A stretch of DNA of 64,000 nt, from positions 30,586,936 to 30,650,935 of the forward strand of contig NC_132892.1 in assembly GCF_030463535.1 (NCBI RefSeq). Direction: 5' to 3'. A program made the translations under genes and the position numbers. Shown here one piece after another: positions 1-12,411 of the stretch; position 1 is the first letter of the stretch; every line of letters begins with the position of its first letter. The notes below the pieces were generated by a model that saw only the letters and a list, made by a program, of their open reading frames with translations, did not search any database and was not told the DNA's origin. The stretch comes from Salminus brasiliensis. Its lineage: Eukaryota > Chordata > Actinopteri > Characiformes > Bryconidae.

Positions 1-457
1 ATGTAGTAGTAGATGTAGTTTTAGTAGTAGATGTAGGAGTAGTTTTAGTAGTATTAGTAGGAGTAGTTTTAGTAGGAGTAGATGTAGTAGTAGGAGTAGT
101 TTTAGTAGGAGTAGATGTAGTATTAGTAGGAGTAGTTTTAGTAGGAGTAGATGTAGTAGTAGGAGTAGTTTTAGTAGGAGTAGATGTAGTATTAGTAGGA
201 GTAGTTTTAGTAGGAGTAGATGTAGTAGTAGGAGTAGTTTTAGTAGGAGTAGATGTAGTAGTAGGAGTAGTTTTAGTAGGAGTAGATGTAGTATTAGTAG
301 GAGTAGTTTTAGTAGGAGTAGATGTAGTAGTAGGAGTAGTTTTAGTAGGAGTAGATGTAGTATTAGTAGTAGTAGTTTTAGTAGGAGTAGATGTAGTAGT
401 AGGAGTAGTTTTAGTAGGAGTAGATGTAGTATTAGTAGTAGTGGATGTAGTAGTAGT
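1..457. repeat. TAG-rich minisatellite
   Basis: The first 457 bases are built from TAG/AGT triplets arranged in longer near-identical blocks (alternating GTAGGAGTAGTTTTAGTAG and GTAGATGTAGTA pieces). There are frequent stops in every forward frame, so it is not coding. It ends abruptly where the LINE reading frame begins at 458. The array probably continues to the left of the window. Confidence 0.9.
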
Positions 458-1903
458 CCCTTCATCTCCTCTATCATAAACAGCTCTTTGTCGTCAGGTC
501 AGGTACCATCGGCCTTCAAGTCTGCCAGAGTCGTGCCCATCCTAAAGAAACCAACTCTAGACAGCTTGGACATCGGCAACTACAGACCTATCTCTCTTCT
601 CTCTTTCCTCTCAAAGATTCTCGAACGTTCCCACTACAACCAACTGTCTCTCTTTCTCACTCTGAACAATCTTCAGGACCCCCACCAGTCTGGCTTCAAA
701 GCTGCACACTCTACTGAAACTGCTCTCATTGCAGTTACAGAGAAGCTCCATGCAGCTAAAGCTGCCAGACTGTCCTCGGTTCTGATCCTTCTTGACCTCT
801 CCGCAGCTTTTGACACAGTGGACCACAAGATCCTCCTGTCTATCCTTGCCGGTCTTGGATTTGCTGGCTCTGCATGGCAATGGTTTGCATCATACCTGCA
901 GGGACGCTCATACCAGGTAACATGGCAGGGCGACACGTCCGCTCCTTGTAGTCTCTCCACTGGCGTTCCACAAGGCTCGGTTTTTGGTCCATTTCTTTTC
1001 TCACTCTACACTCGCTCTCTTGGTAAAGTGATATCCTCTCATGGATTCTCTTACCACTGTTACGCCGACGACACTCAACTCATGCTCTCTTTCCCACCGT
1101 CTGACACACAGGTTTCTGCCCGTATCTCAGCATGCCTCGCCGACGTCTCTTCTTGGATGGCGGCTCACCACCTCAAACTCAACCCCAGCAAGACGGAGCT
1201 GCTGTACATCCCGGGAACTGCTGGACCAAAAAACTATCTTGCCATCACCTTTGAGAACTCACTGGTCACTCCTTCTACTGAAGCCCGCAGCCTTGGTGTA
1301 GTCATGGATGATCAGTTATCGTTCTCAAGTCATGTTGCAAACGTAACTCGGTCCTGCAGATTTCTCCTGTACAACATCCGGAGAATTCGACCCTTCCTCT
1401 CTAGAGAGGCCACCCAGGTGCTTGTTCAGTCTCTCATCACTTCCAGACTTGACTACTGCAACTCTCTTCTGGCTGGTCTCCCTCTGCTCACCATCAGGTC
1501 CCTGCAACTCATCCAGAATGCAGCGGCACGGGTCGTCTTCAGTGTCCCAAAATTTAGCCATGTCACTCCACTGCTGCGTTCTCTCCACTGGCTTCCTGTA
1601 GCTGCCCGCATCAGATTTAAAACCCTGATGCTGGCCTACAAAGCCAAGAACGGACCAGCCCCTCCGTATCTGATGGCAATGGTCAAAAGCCGATCCGCAC
1701 CAAGAGCCCTTCGAGCTTCAAGTACGGCTCGGCTCGACCCGCCATCCCTCAAAATCCTCGGAAGACAAGCGTCCAGGCTTTTTTCTGTCCTGGCACCAAA
1801 GTGGTGGAACGAGCTGCCCCTGGGTGTCTGAACGGCCAAGTCGCTCGCTGTCTTCAAACCCAGACTGAAGACCCACCTCTTCAGAGAGTACTTGGACGAA
1901 TAG
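458..1903 (+). pseudogene. LINE reverse transcriptase, C-terminal part, inactivated
   Basis: One frame is open from 458 to a TGA at 1829-1831, and the same frame remains recognisable to a TAG at 1901-1903. RT motif A is visible as LLDLSAAFDTVDH, then STGVPQGSVFGP, then the catalytic YADD at 1061-1072. A C-terminal LPVAARIRFK block typical of fish L2 elements follows. The TGA at 1829 lies where relatives have Arg/Ser codons before the T-A-x-SLAVFK tail, so it looks like a nonsense mutation, perhaps CGA to TGA by CpG decay. There is no endonuclease domain, so the copy is dead. Confidence 0.85.
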
Positions 1904-2081
1904 TTCTATGGTCGCCTTATTGTCTTGTGTTTAGTAATGTCTAAGCTTGGAGGTATCTTTTGAATTATTAGCCTATTCAAACTAGCTAAGGTTTTCTTGG
2001 GTAAATAGCAAAGCACTTTGTAAGTCGCTCTGGATAAGAGCGTCTGATAAATGCCTTAAATGTAAATGTATATGTAAATGT
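458..2081 (+). mobile_element. L2-type non-LTR retrotransposon, 5'-truncated
   Basis: The element keeps the reverse transcriptase half of a fish L2-like LINE plus its 3' tail. The tail has the typical fish-LINE signature 'GTAAGTCGCTCTGGATAAGA' followed by TGTAAATG-type short repeats at about 2058-2080. The 5' side is truncated exactly at the edge of the TAG minisatellite, and the 3' tail runs straight into a Tc1 transposase. Assignment to the L2 clade comes from the protein style and tail and was not tested by phylogeny. Confidence 0.85.
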
Positions 2082-2084
2082 CTG

Positions 2085-3206
2085 TCAGTACACCAGGAGA
2101 CGTGGAGGAGGCCATAGGAGGGCAACAACCCAGCAGCAGGAACCGCTACCTCCGCCTTTGTGCAAGGAGGAACAGGAGGAGCACTGCCAGAGCCCTGCAA
2201 AATGACCTCCAGCAGGCCATAAATGTGCATCTGTCTGCACAAACGGTTAGAAACTGACTCCATGAGGATGGTATGAGGGCCCGACGTCCACAGATGGGGG
2301 TTGTACTCACAGCCCAACACCGTGCAGGATGCTTGGCATTTGCCAGAGAACACCAGGATTGGCAAATTTGCCAGTGTCGCCCTGTGCTCTTCACAGATGA
2401 AAGCAGGTTCACACTGAGCACATGTGACAGACGTGACAGAGTCTGGAGACGCTGTGGAGAGTGATCTGCTGCCTGCAACATCCTTCAGCATGACCAGTTT
2501 GGCAGTGGGTCAGTAAGGGTGTGGGGTGGCATTTCTTTGGAGGGCCGCACATCCCTCCATGTGCTCACCAGAGATAGCCTGACTGCCATTAGGTACCGAG
2601 ATGAGATCCTCAGACCCCTTGTGAGACAATATGCTGGTGCGGTTGGCCCTGGGTTCCTCCTAATGCAGGACAATGCTAGACCTCATGTGGCTGGAGTGTG
2701 TCAGCACTTCCTGCAAGATGAAGGCATTGAAGCTATGGACTGGCCCGCCCATTCCCCAGACCTTAATCCGATTGAGCACATCTGAGACATCATGTTTCGC
2801 TCCATCCACCAACGTCACGTTGCACCACAGACTGTCCAAGACTTGGCGGATGCTTTAGTCCAGATCTGGGAGGAGATCCTCATCAGGAGCATGCCCAGGC
2901 GTTGTAGGGAGGTCATACAGGCACCTGGAGGCCACACACAATACTGAGCCTCATTTTGACTTGTTTTAAGGACATTACATCGAGTTGGATCAGCTTGTAG
3001 TGTTTTCCCACTTTCATTTTGTGTGTGACTCCAAATCCAGGCCTCCATTGGTTAATAAGTTTGATTTCCATTGATGATTTTTGTGTGATTTTGTTGTCAG
3101 CACATTCAACTTTGTACAGAACAAAGTATTCAATGAGAATATTTCATTCATTCAGATCTAGGATGTGTTATTTGAGTGTTCCCTTTATTTTTTTGAGCAG
3201 TATATA
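2085..3206 (+). mobile_element. Tc1-like DNA transposon (copy 1), 5' end missing
   Basis: A decayed DD34E-type transposase reads from about 2110 to 2945. Recognisable pieces are a 'VLFTDESRF' segment near 2390, 'MWGGISLEGRTSLHV' from 2519, the 'MQDNARPH' aspartate motif near 2670 and the 'DWPAHSPDLNPIEHI' motif ending near 2783. Stops interrupt the frame near 2257, 2463 and 2784. The 3' end has the familiar Tc1 terminus (GTTCCCTTTATTTTTTTGAG, about 3179-3198). The left terminal repeat is absent, and the sequence starts directly at the L2 tail. Confidence 0.8.
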
Positions 3207-3840
3207 TCTATGTATATATATATATATAGATATATAGAGATATAGATATATATATAGATAGATAGATTGCTTGGTGGTTACTACACAGTTGCTATACTGA
3301 TCCAATTGGATGATATGCTGTTGCTAAGTTGTGGTGTCCCCATTGCTATGTATTTGCTATCGTGGTCCAACTGGTTGCTATGCAGATTATTTAAAGGATT
3401 ATCATCTTGTTCAGAAAGTGTATTCAGAATAGCCTCGATCAGATCATTCAGGAATATTCATGGACATATTCTAAACTGACATAACCATTAGTCAGATTAT
3501 TAACAGATTATGAGGCTGCATGTAAACATGGCTAGTCAGCAAAACTTCTCTCCTGCGGTCATAAACAAACAAAAAAACACAACAGGAGAGGCACTCAAGA
3601 TTTAGCCCACAAAATTCCACCATTCATACTATGGGAGAAATATCAGCCGAAAATATGGTTGAAAATATGACGGTACACAAGCACAGCATTTATCCCGTAA
3701 GATCGATAAGATAAAGTATTACTGATGGCTTTCAAGATGGTGCTGGATAGTTAGGCTGCATAAGAACTAGTCTCCCAGTCCGCTCAGTTAAAATCCCCCG
3801 TAATAGAAATAAATCAGAGGTTTGTTTCATTCTGAAGTCA
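3200..3840. other. Non-coding stretch with short AT/GATA repeats
   Basis: 3203-3266 is a TA/GATA-type simple repeat at the end of the Tc1 copy. The rest, to about 3840, has no convincing reading frame or element that I can name. It contains short repeated 'GTTGCTATA/GTTGCTATG' phrases near 3260-3380. Confidence 0.5.
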
Positions 3841-4845
3841 AATATGGAGGGGGAAAAACAAAGAAAGGTCAGAGGGAAATCGGTACCACTAAGAGATAAA
3901 GAAGAAGGATCAGGTCAATGTATGGAAAGCATCTACAGTGCAGGACAGTATGCTCACCTTCCAGAAGGATATCAATGAGAAACATAACGACGCAGCTGAG
4001 TAACTTAATACAACCACAGCGTGAGTTGAAGAAGTAGAAGACCGTGTTGCAGAGTAAAGGTGAACGCGGATAAAAGAGAAGCTCTAGAGAAACAAGAGTC
4101 TCTCCAAGTCAAGTTAACAGATATTGAAAGCGGTAGTGAACGGTAGTAAGTGGAAGTCTCATTTGCTCAACCGTGTCTAATAGATTGGTTTCTGAACATG
4201 AAAGCTGCAGTGATGGTATAAAAATGTAGATGGACAGACAGGTTAAAAAAACTTTTTTCCTCTTCTGGACCCACTCCTATATCAATCTATAGTGTGGACT
4301 GGGACAAGTAGTTCTTAAATATTATTAAATATTTAAGTTATTATATTATTAGTATATTATTAAACATTCTATAATTAAACAATTATATTATTAAACATTC
4401 TCAAGGGCCCTCTTTGGAAAAGATTTGTTTCCCTTTACAAAAATGGCTTTTGGTAAAACGCAATAGTGAAGGCTTTTTTTCATGCTTGTTCTGTCTTGTT
4501 CGAATGTTCATTGTACAAATGTTCAAGTTTACAATGTTGTTAGAATGTACACGGGTCCATGAATATGTTCTGTTTGAACAGTTGAAGGGTGGTAAATGAA
4601 CGTATTACCAAAACTAGACTCCAACAATCTTAGAGCAAAAGCTCACCCACAGACTCGAACTCTTAATAATATACCCCAAGAATTGGGGATGGTGGATGTA
4701 TGGAAAAAGCTACATTCTTTAGGAAGACAGTGTACTTATTACATAATGTATACTCCAGAACTGATTTTGAAATGTTCGATTCTGACTTAAGGATTGTTCA
4801 ATAGGGGCACCTGACATATTAGATCATGCAGGATTATACATGTCA
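3840..4845 (+). mobile_element. L1/Tx1-like LINE remnant, left part
   Basis: Frameshifted, stop-ridden remains of a LINE. Lysine/glutamate-rich coiled-coil-like ORF1 material lies around 3900-4150 (pieces such as 'LTDIESG'). An endonuclease-like fragment lies at 4596-4790 ('LGMVDVWKKLHSLGRQCTYY', resembling the 'VDVWR.LHP..R.YTYYS' region of L1-group endonucleases). It stops where the Tc1 copy begins near 4845 and resumes after it. Nothing here is functional. Confidence 0.6.
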
Positions 4846-5590
4846 ATACAGTTGAGCACTATGATTTGTTTTCAACAATGGAGCCCTCCTTGGTCGTCTC
4901 CCATGAAGTCCACTTTGGCTCAAACAACGACGGATGGTGCGATCTGACACTGATATTCCTTGAGCTTGAAGTTCACCTTTAATCTCTTTAGAAGTTTTTC
5001 TGGGCTCTTTTGTTACCGTTCGTATTATCCGTCTCTTTGATATGTCATCAATTTTCCTCCTGTGGCCACGTCCAGGGAGGTTGGCTACAGTCCCATGGAT
5101 CTTAAATTTCTGAATAATATGTGCAACTGTAGTCACAGGAACATCGGGCTGCTTGGAGATGGTCTTATAAGCTTTACCTTTAACTGCTTGTCTATAACTT
5201 TCTTTCTAATCTCCTGAGACAACTCTTTCCTTCGCTTCCTCTGGTCCATGTTGAGTGTGGTACACACCATGTCATCAAACAGCACAGTGACTACCTGTAG
5301 CCCTATATATAGGCCCACTGGCCCATCTTGATTATAAGATTGTATACATCTGTGATGCTAATTAGTGGACACACCTTGATTTAACATGTCCCTTTGGTCC
5401 CATTATTTTCAGGGGTACCATCATTTTTGTCCAGGTCTGAATTAACTTTTTTAAATAATTCATTTGTTCATTTTCATAGATTTTTTTTTTTTATTATTAC
5501 TTTTGTCAGATTCAAGTTATTTCTGTGACCATTGTGGGTTTTTCTTTCATTAACCGAGGGATACCAACAATTTTGTCCATGTGGGTAAAA
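4843..5590 (-). mobile_element. Tc1-like DNA transposon (copy 2), N-terminal half
   Basis: On the minus strand a transposase N-terminus is visible in two frames: 'MDQRKRRKELSQEIRKKVID' (from 5250 downward) and 'VAHIIQKFKIHGTVANLPGR' (5130 downward), followed by 'TSKEIKGELQAQGISVSDRT'. This is the bipartite HTH region of Tc1 transposases. The catalytic half is missing; the copy breaks off near 4843. The upstream side keeps the usual terminal region, ending near 5580 with 'TTGTTGGTATCCCTCGGTTA'. It interrupts the L1-like LINE. Confidence 0.75.
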
Positions 5591-6345
5591 CAACATGATA
5601 ATAACAAAGTAAATCTTAATATTCTGTGGGATGCGGCAAAAGCACTTTTTCGGGGTGAAATTATATCAATATCATCACAACTGATTAAAGCAAAAACAAT
5701 ATGAAGAACTTCAAGGCACATTGCAGAAATTGAGAGTGGCTCATGCCAAGGAAGGTTATTATAATATTGAACCAGATTAAAAAGTTAAAACAGGAGATTA
5801 ATAGAATGTATGAGGAGGAAACAGAGAAACAATCTAGATTCGCCAAATAAAGACACTACGAAGTGAGTCCTAAAGTGACTAAACTTGCATGGAGATTGTG
5901 GAAACAAAAGTCTCAGAACACTGTTAGTGAAATAAGAAATCCAGACTTTTCCAAATTCTTAGTAGTAAATTTGAACACAAAAGAAGCGCTGGAGTTGTAT
6001 TATAAAAGATTATATTATCAGCCTGAAACGGGAGAAACAGGAAGTATTTCTAGAATAATCAGAAATCCCAACTAGCTCAAAACAAAGTAGGAAATTAGAA
6101 AAAGCTTTCTCAAATCTCAGATCAAATAAAGCCTCTGGAAGTGATGGTTTCCCATCAGAGTGGTATAAATTATTTAAAAGTCAACGAACACCTATGTTGC
6201 TTAGATGCTTCAATTACACACTTGGAGGGGCAGTAATACCGCCTTCATGGAATGAAGCCATTATTTCGTTATTTCATTAATTCCTAAAGAAGGGAAAGAT
6301 AAGTTGATCATATAGGCCTATCTCTGTTCATCATAAGTACGCTTC
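5590..6345 (+). mobile_element. L1/Tx1-like LINE remnant, right part
   Basis: This continues the LINE broken by the Tc1 insertion. A stretch around 5610-5700 reads like the endonuclease-RT linker ('NILWDAAKALFRGEIISISS'). From 5863 a short open frame carries 'VTKLAWRLWKQKSQNTVSEI'. Near 6125-6210 lies the RT entry motif '[16 protein letters not shown]', then '[12 protein letters not shown]'. Stops and frameshifts make it a pseudogene. Sequence resembling the LINE ends around 6340, where the next Tc1 terminus starts. Confidence 0.65.
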
Positions 6346-6374
6346 AACTATGAGAGACGAAATGAGGAAAAAAA

Positions 6375-7755
6375 TCCAAGAAATCACATTGTTGGATTTT
6401 GAAAGAATTTCTTTGTAAATTATGGTGTAAAATAAGTATTTGGTCAATAACAAAAGTTCAGCTCAATACTTTGTAACATAACCTTTGTTGGCAATGACAG
6501 TTGATTTATTCACACCAACCTGATTCACTCTTCCCAGCTTGGTGCAGGTCTACAATTGTCCAAAAGACAACCATTGACGCCAAGACACAAAGGGTCATTG
6601 CTAAAAAGGCTGGCTGTTCACAGAGCTCTGTGTCCAAGCACATTAATAGAGAGGCGAAGGAAAGGAAAAGATGTAGTAGAAAAAAGTGTACAAGCAATAG
6701 GGATAACCACACCCTGCAGAGGATTGTGAAAGAAAAACCCATTCAAAAATGTGGGGGAGATTCACAAAGAGTGGACTGCAGCTGGAGTCAGTGCTTTAAG
6801 AACCACCACGCACAGACGTATGCAAGACATGGGTTTCAGCTGTCGCATTCCTTGTGTCAAGCCACTCTTGAACAAGAGACAGCATCAGAAGCGTCTCACC
6901 TGGGCTAAAGACAAAAAGGACTGGACTGCTGCTGAGTGGTCCAAAGTTCTGTTCTCTGATGAAAGTATATTTTGCATTTCCTTTGGAAATCAAGGTCCCA
7001 GAGTCTGGAGACACATACAAGAGAGGAGCTGCACACAATCCATGTTGCTTGAGGTCCAGTGTAAAGTTTCCACAGTCAGTGATGGTTTGGGGTGCCATGT
7101 CATCTGCTGGTGTTGGTCCACTGTGTTTTCTGAGTTCCAAGGTCAACGCAGCCATCTACCAGGAAGTTTTAGAGCACTTCATGCTTCCTGCTGCTGACCA
7201 ACGTTATGGAGATGCAGATTTAATTTTCCAACAGGACTTGCAGGACAGGCACCTGCACACAGTGAAAAGCTACCAGCACCTGGTTTAAGGACCATGATAT
7301 TCCTGTTCTTAATTGGCAGCAAACTTGTCTGACCTTAACCCTATAGAAAATCTATGGGGTATCGTGAAGAGGAAGATGCAATACTCCAGACCCAATAATG
7401 CAGAAGAGCTGAGGGCCACAGACTGATCGACCCCATGCCACGCCACATTGCTGCAGTAATCCAGGCTAAAGGAGCCCCAACTAAGTACTGAGTGCTGTAC
7501 ATGCTCACACTTTTTTCATGTTCATACTTTTCATTTGGCCAACATTTCTAAAAAAGTAATATTCTAATTTTCTGAGATACTGAATTTTATTAGTTGTCAG
7601 TTATAACCATCAAAATTAAAATAAATTAACACTTGAAATATATCAGTCTTTGTGTAATGAATGAATCAAATATACAAGTTTTACTTTTTGAATGGAATCA
7701 CTGAAATAAATCAACTTTTTCATGATATTCTAATTTTATGACCAGCACCTGTACA
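6375..7755 (+). mobile_element. Tc1-like DNA transposon (copy 3), near full length but frameshifted
   Basis: The left end carries the 'AATAAGTATTTGGTCAATAA' terminal phrase near 6430. The right end has the typical 'GATATTCTAATTTTATGACC' terminus near 7724-7743. Between them a transposase is spread over at least three frames: HTH 'KKAGCSQSSVSKHI' (about 6605-6650), then 'WTAAGVSALRTTTHRRMQDM' from 6772, then 'VLFSDESIFCI' near 6945, then 'VMVWGAMSSAGVGPLCFL' near 7080 and a final 'LIFQQDL' near 7220. Several frameshifts and stops make it inactive. Confidence 0.8.
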
Positions 7756-10700
7756 CAACACCCCTACTAATGATCCTAGTTGAAAAATCTTTTGAGTATC
7801 CTATTTAGTCAGCTCTCAAAGCTAAGTGCAATATCTTTGTTGTAAATCATTAAATGAGTTGTGGTCCTGCCATATTTAGGAAGAGCTCACAGTGAGTTTT
7901 AGTACTAAGATGAACAGCAATAAGGTAGAGAGCTTCAGTATTTGAGGTGCTACATTCATATATTTATTATCATTATCACACCGAAAAACCGTACTGATAA
8001 AACTTTCTGTTTTCAAAAGAAAACGATTACATACAAACATGCCAAACTAACTCATAAAAGTGTCCATGAAGATCCATAGTTTGTAATGTCATCAATAAGT
8101 GTACCGTTCTAGGTACAATATTATTATAACTGTCCATTTCATGATGCCTGGGGGAAAAAACATACATTTAGTGTACCCTCCATTCAAAACTAGCTTGGAG
8201 TCAGAGGCGGACATAAACGCAGGTTATATTTATTAGAAATAACGAAACAACAACAAAGCAAACCAGAAACCAAGGAAACACAAACTAGACAACGAAACCA
8301 ACAAAAGAAAACCAAACTAACAGGAACCAAACAAGCTAAGCTAAGTTAACAAAAGAAACACACAGAGAATAAACAGGCCAAGCAAACAAACCATGAACTT
8401 ACATTGACACACACACACACACACATGCACAAGACCTACTAGCAACACCTGAGACTGACAGGAGGGCAGGGCTAAAAAGGAGCCACAGGTGGGAACACTA
8501 ATGACAAGGCGGGCCTGAGGCAGAGACAAACAGGGGAAACCAAAACAAAGTGAAGGAAAGGCACAAACAGGACAAAGCGGGACGATATGTAAATAGATTA
8601 AAACATGGCTAGTTCTACAAATTAAGATGAAGTAAGATATCTATTACAAAAGCAGAACCTCTCCAAGTTTATGTCAAAGTTTATTTATCATAGCAACGTT
8701 TAAAGAGCAATAGAATAGCTCAGTAAAAAGTATTATGGGGGGACACAGTACTGCGCTTCTAGCACTCCTGATTAAAGCAACCTTTTTGCTCTTTATATGA
8801 TTTTGAAGAACAGAACATTTGCGCATTATATGAAGAATTCCATGTAGTAAATTCAGAGAATAGGAATTCAGTGTAACTTACTGTGTGGAGGCAGGTCTAG
8901 ACTTCGCCTCCTCCGAGGTCATGATGGATCTGAGCCATAAACACAAGTTACATGTTAGGTCTCTTATCTGTAAATCTAGAACCATTCCAACAAACACCAA
9001 CAAAACCAAGTGTAAATCTTCCAACATTAATATGATCATACCTTTCTTTCAAATTAATACGCTATTTACGTTTTCGTAAAGACGACAAATTATTATTTAC
9101 AATTTCTGTGCCAGTTTGCACTAAATTCTACATTTCAGAGCTGTTTTAATCTAAACTTCCACTTCAAACTTCAAGATGGGTTTAAATCCATTAGATCTGT
9201 CCATCATTTCAAACTGCTTACTTCAGACAAGTCTACTCTCAGTACTTAAAAGTCATAATTGGTCACTGTTTAAGAGGGATTGTGAAAGTTGTGGCCTCTT
9301 CTCTCTACAGATGGAATAATGGTGACATTTGTACAGGAGCATCAGAACCTCTAGAGTCCCTCTAGAGTCTCTATCAGAACCTAATTCTGATTAATCAGCT
9401 AATACCCCCCCCCTTCCCATTTTTAAGTAACATATTAAGTGACAGAAATACTCAGATAAAGCACAGATATTAAATAATAGAAAGTACAGATATTTCAAAA
9501 AATCTATGTAATAAGTGCAGTACTTTGTTACGTCCCGCCTCTGCAGAAAAACTAGTCTACTGAATTTCTTGTTGTCTGTGAAGAATTCCATATAACAGTG
9601 GTTCCCAATCCTAGGCCTGAAGGACCTCTAACTCTGCACATTTCAGTGTTATCTCTGCTCCCAGCAAACTTGATCAGTTTGTTTACAAGCTCTTCCTGAA
9701 CTGAAGGTGGTGTTTTACAGCTGGAAAACCAAATTAAAATGTGCGTGATGGGAGTGAACTCTTCAGGCCCAGAGAAAGAAACCTTAGCACTATTATATTT
9801 AATGCTCTCTCATCAGGGGCTCTGTTTCACCAGTTTTTTGTTTGTTTGTTTGTTTGTTTGTTTTTGTAGTGTAATTTAATGTTTAATATTTATTGAAAAG
9901 TTTGGTGTTCATTGTGGCACCATGGGTCTGAGAGTAACGCAATTTAAATCATGTGTATGTCCTGTACGTATTACAGTTTTGACAATAAAGCTGACTTGAC
10001 ACTTGACTTTGACTGTACTTGCATGCTTTTTTTTCTTATCTCTGTAACCACGTATAGTCTTTATAAACGGACACGACAGGCTTGCAGAAACCTGCAGCAG
10101 ACACTGCTGGGCTGCGTCCCAATTGTGCACTACTCACTAACACTACATGTACTGTCTACTGGTCTGAAAAGCGCGGGTTTGGCAGGTAGCTGCACTAAAT
10201 ACTAACACACTAATCAGTTCCCCACTAACAGGAAGAGATGAAGCGTTGCTATGGCAACATACACCCTTGATGGATGTGTAGAATTCTTGCTGAGATGTTA
10301 TAGATCATATTAATTATTATTATTATTATGTTATTATTATATTAGTAATACAACAGTTGAATGGTGATGGCTTTTTGGATTTTATTGGCATATCCTGAAT
10401 TGCACAACCAACAACAAATGGAACAGCTTCTTAATAGTTTAGCAAATATAAATATATAAATATAAATATATTAGTAATATGTAATGAAAGAATTAAAAAC
10501 CATGGCCCATGTTGGCCGTTTTCGTATATGGGAACATTGGATTTAAATTATGAACAACTTGTGGTAGTATTGTATGACTAATAAACTAAATGTTAATACT
10601 TTTTTACACAATATATACTTTGTTGAGTATATATCATGTAAAGACTTTTAGAAAGGTTTACAATGGATATATTATATATATAATATAATATAATATATAT

Positions 10701-11360
10701 ATAATATATATATTTCTATCCCTTTCTGCGGGTTTGAAAAGAAAACAAGTATCTATGTGGTTTCAGCAGTGTTTTGGACACTGCATTATTATATGCAGCT
10801 GTTTCAAATGTTAGTATTTATTTTTCTATAGACAAATTCGATATTAACGTATTTCTTTCAACCAGTATGTAAATATTATCGATAAATATAATTTCACATT
10901 TCTTTCACGAGATGGAATATGGGAATAAGAAGGAATAACAAGAAATGTGGCACTATTTAAAAAAAAAACACCAAGAAAGCAAGAATACTTATATATATAT
11001 ATTTATTATGATTTGTTTACTGTGTAAACATGTAAAATTGTACTGTGTACTGTACAATTTTATCTAAATTTGTCTAAAAAATAATAAAGTTAGGGATGTT
11101 ACTGTTCTCCACCAAGGTTAATAGTGGTATCACTGATGTTTTTTTTTCTTAATGCACTAATTTCCCAGTTCATCCGCCCTCAAAGCTCTTAAACAGTAAA
11201 TTATAATAAAATAAACACAAACATATTAAACCATTACCCATGCTTATTTACATTTTTTTATATTTGTGCACAACTTAAAACATAACACAAAACATCCCTA
11301 ATTTGTCAAATAAATAAATAAACAAGAAACAATAATTAAAAGGAGTTAAGTTATGAAGCT
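7756..11360. other. Intergenic region upstream of dcaf15
   Basis: I see no host gene here. It holds a (CA)n tract at about 8408-8426 inside an A-rich unclassified repeat (8,200-8,600), and a dispersed 'GTGGTTCCCAATCCTAGGCC' fragment at 9,599-9,760. Other contents are a (GTTT)n run at 9836-9864, a palindromic X-box at 10,245, TAATA-rich simple sequence at 10,308-10,345 and 10,665-10,712, and a long AT-rich stretch to 11,340. Short open frames here have no recognisable domains. Confidence 0.6.
10245..10258. promoter_or_regulatory. X-box (RFX-type palindrome)
   Basis: GTTGCTATGGCAAC fits the X-box consensus bound by RFX-family factors as an inverted repeat with a 2-base centre. It lies 1.35 kb upstream of the dcaf15 start codon. 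Binding is inferred from the motif only. Confidence 0.5.
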
Positions 11361-11596
11361 ACGCAGCGCGCTCTTGATATTATAATTAGCCAGCCCGGCT
11401 GGACGCTGAATATTCAGAGCGTGGCGGCGGCGGCGTCCAATCAGGGTTGCTCAGACCCTCATTCCTGTGATTGACGGGTGTTTAAACCAATCGGCACCCT
11501 GCATCGGCCCGCCAGCGGCCAATCGTCCGCTGAGGTAGGTGGGTGGGTGGAGCTGCGGGGCGGGGCCGTGGGATTTTTTTTGGGCACGAAGCAAAA
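11360..11596 (+). promoter_or_regulatory. dcaf15: dcaf15 promoter with three CCAAT boxes in a CpG-rich island
   Basis: Base composition changes sharply from AT-rich to GC/CpG-rich at about 11,360 and stays so to about 11,770. Three forward CCAAT boxes lie at 11,437, 11,487 and 11,519, an arrangement typical of NF-Y-driven TATA-less housekeeping promoters. The start codon follows at 11,597, embedded in AAAATGGCGCC, which also resembles a YY1-type ATGGC motif. The transcription start is probably between 11,530 and 11,590 but is not defined by sequence. Confidence 0.65.
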
Positions 11597-11948
11597 ATGG
11601 CGCCCAGCTCGAAATCGGAGAAAGAGGAGCAGAAACAGAAACACAAACAGCAGCGGAGGCAGAAAGAGCACGTCGTCAAAGTCCTCGCCCGGGGGAAGGT
11701 AGAGCGGCCGCACCGACAGTCCTCTGTGTTTGTGTGGAGAGTAGCTAAGCAGCGCGGCGGGGATGATAGCGGCTAACGAGAGCTAGCCGGGGATAGCGCT
11801 CAGCTCAGCTCTGTAAACTTTACACTTTACACTGTAAACTTTACACAGCGCAGGAACCCTTACATTACCAGCTTTACGTGTTCAGGCCTCTGTGTGGCTG
11901 TTAATATGGGCAGTGTGAGAGCTAAGCTAGCATCCGTGACCTGTGCTG

Positions 11949-11980
<32 letters not shown>

Positions 11981-12355
11981 ACCCTGCTGGACAACACCAC
12001 CCTGAGACCTGCTGCAGGACAGGCTTGGTGTTTTCACCCTGTTTGCAATCATTAAACATGGCATATAGAGGCATGGCATCTGCTAGCAACACTGTCAAGC
12101 CAGTGCACATCAGCTCCTCACGTTTAAAGCTGCAGTATTGGTGTAATGGACAGTTTCACATGCCCTAAAGTAGAACCCTGAGGGTCTCCACAGGGTGGGC
12201 TGAGGCAAACATCTACAGTGGTTTTTGCATAAGGATTAATTGCTGGATAATATCAGATTTTGCAAACTGAGACCGTTGTTTACTAAAACTCCTAAAGTGA
12301 GCAAAGAAGCTCTTTCCATTTTCTTTTATTATTTTTATTATTATTTTTTTGTTGT

Positions 12356-12411
<56 letters not shown>

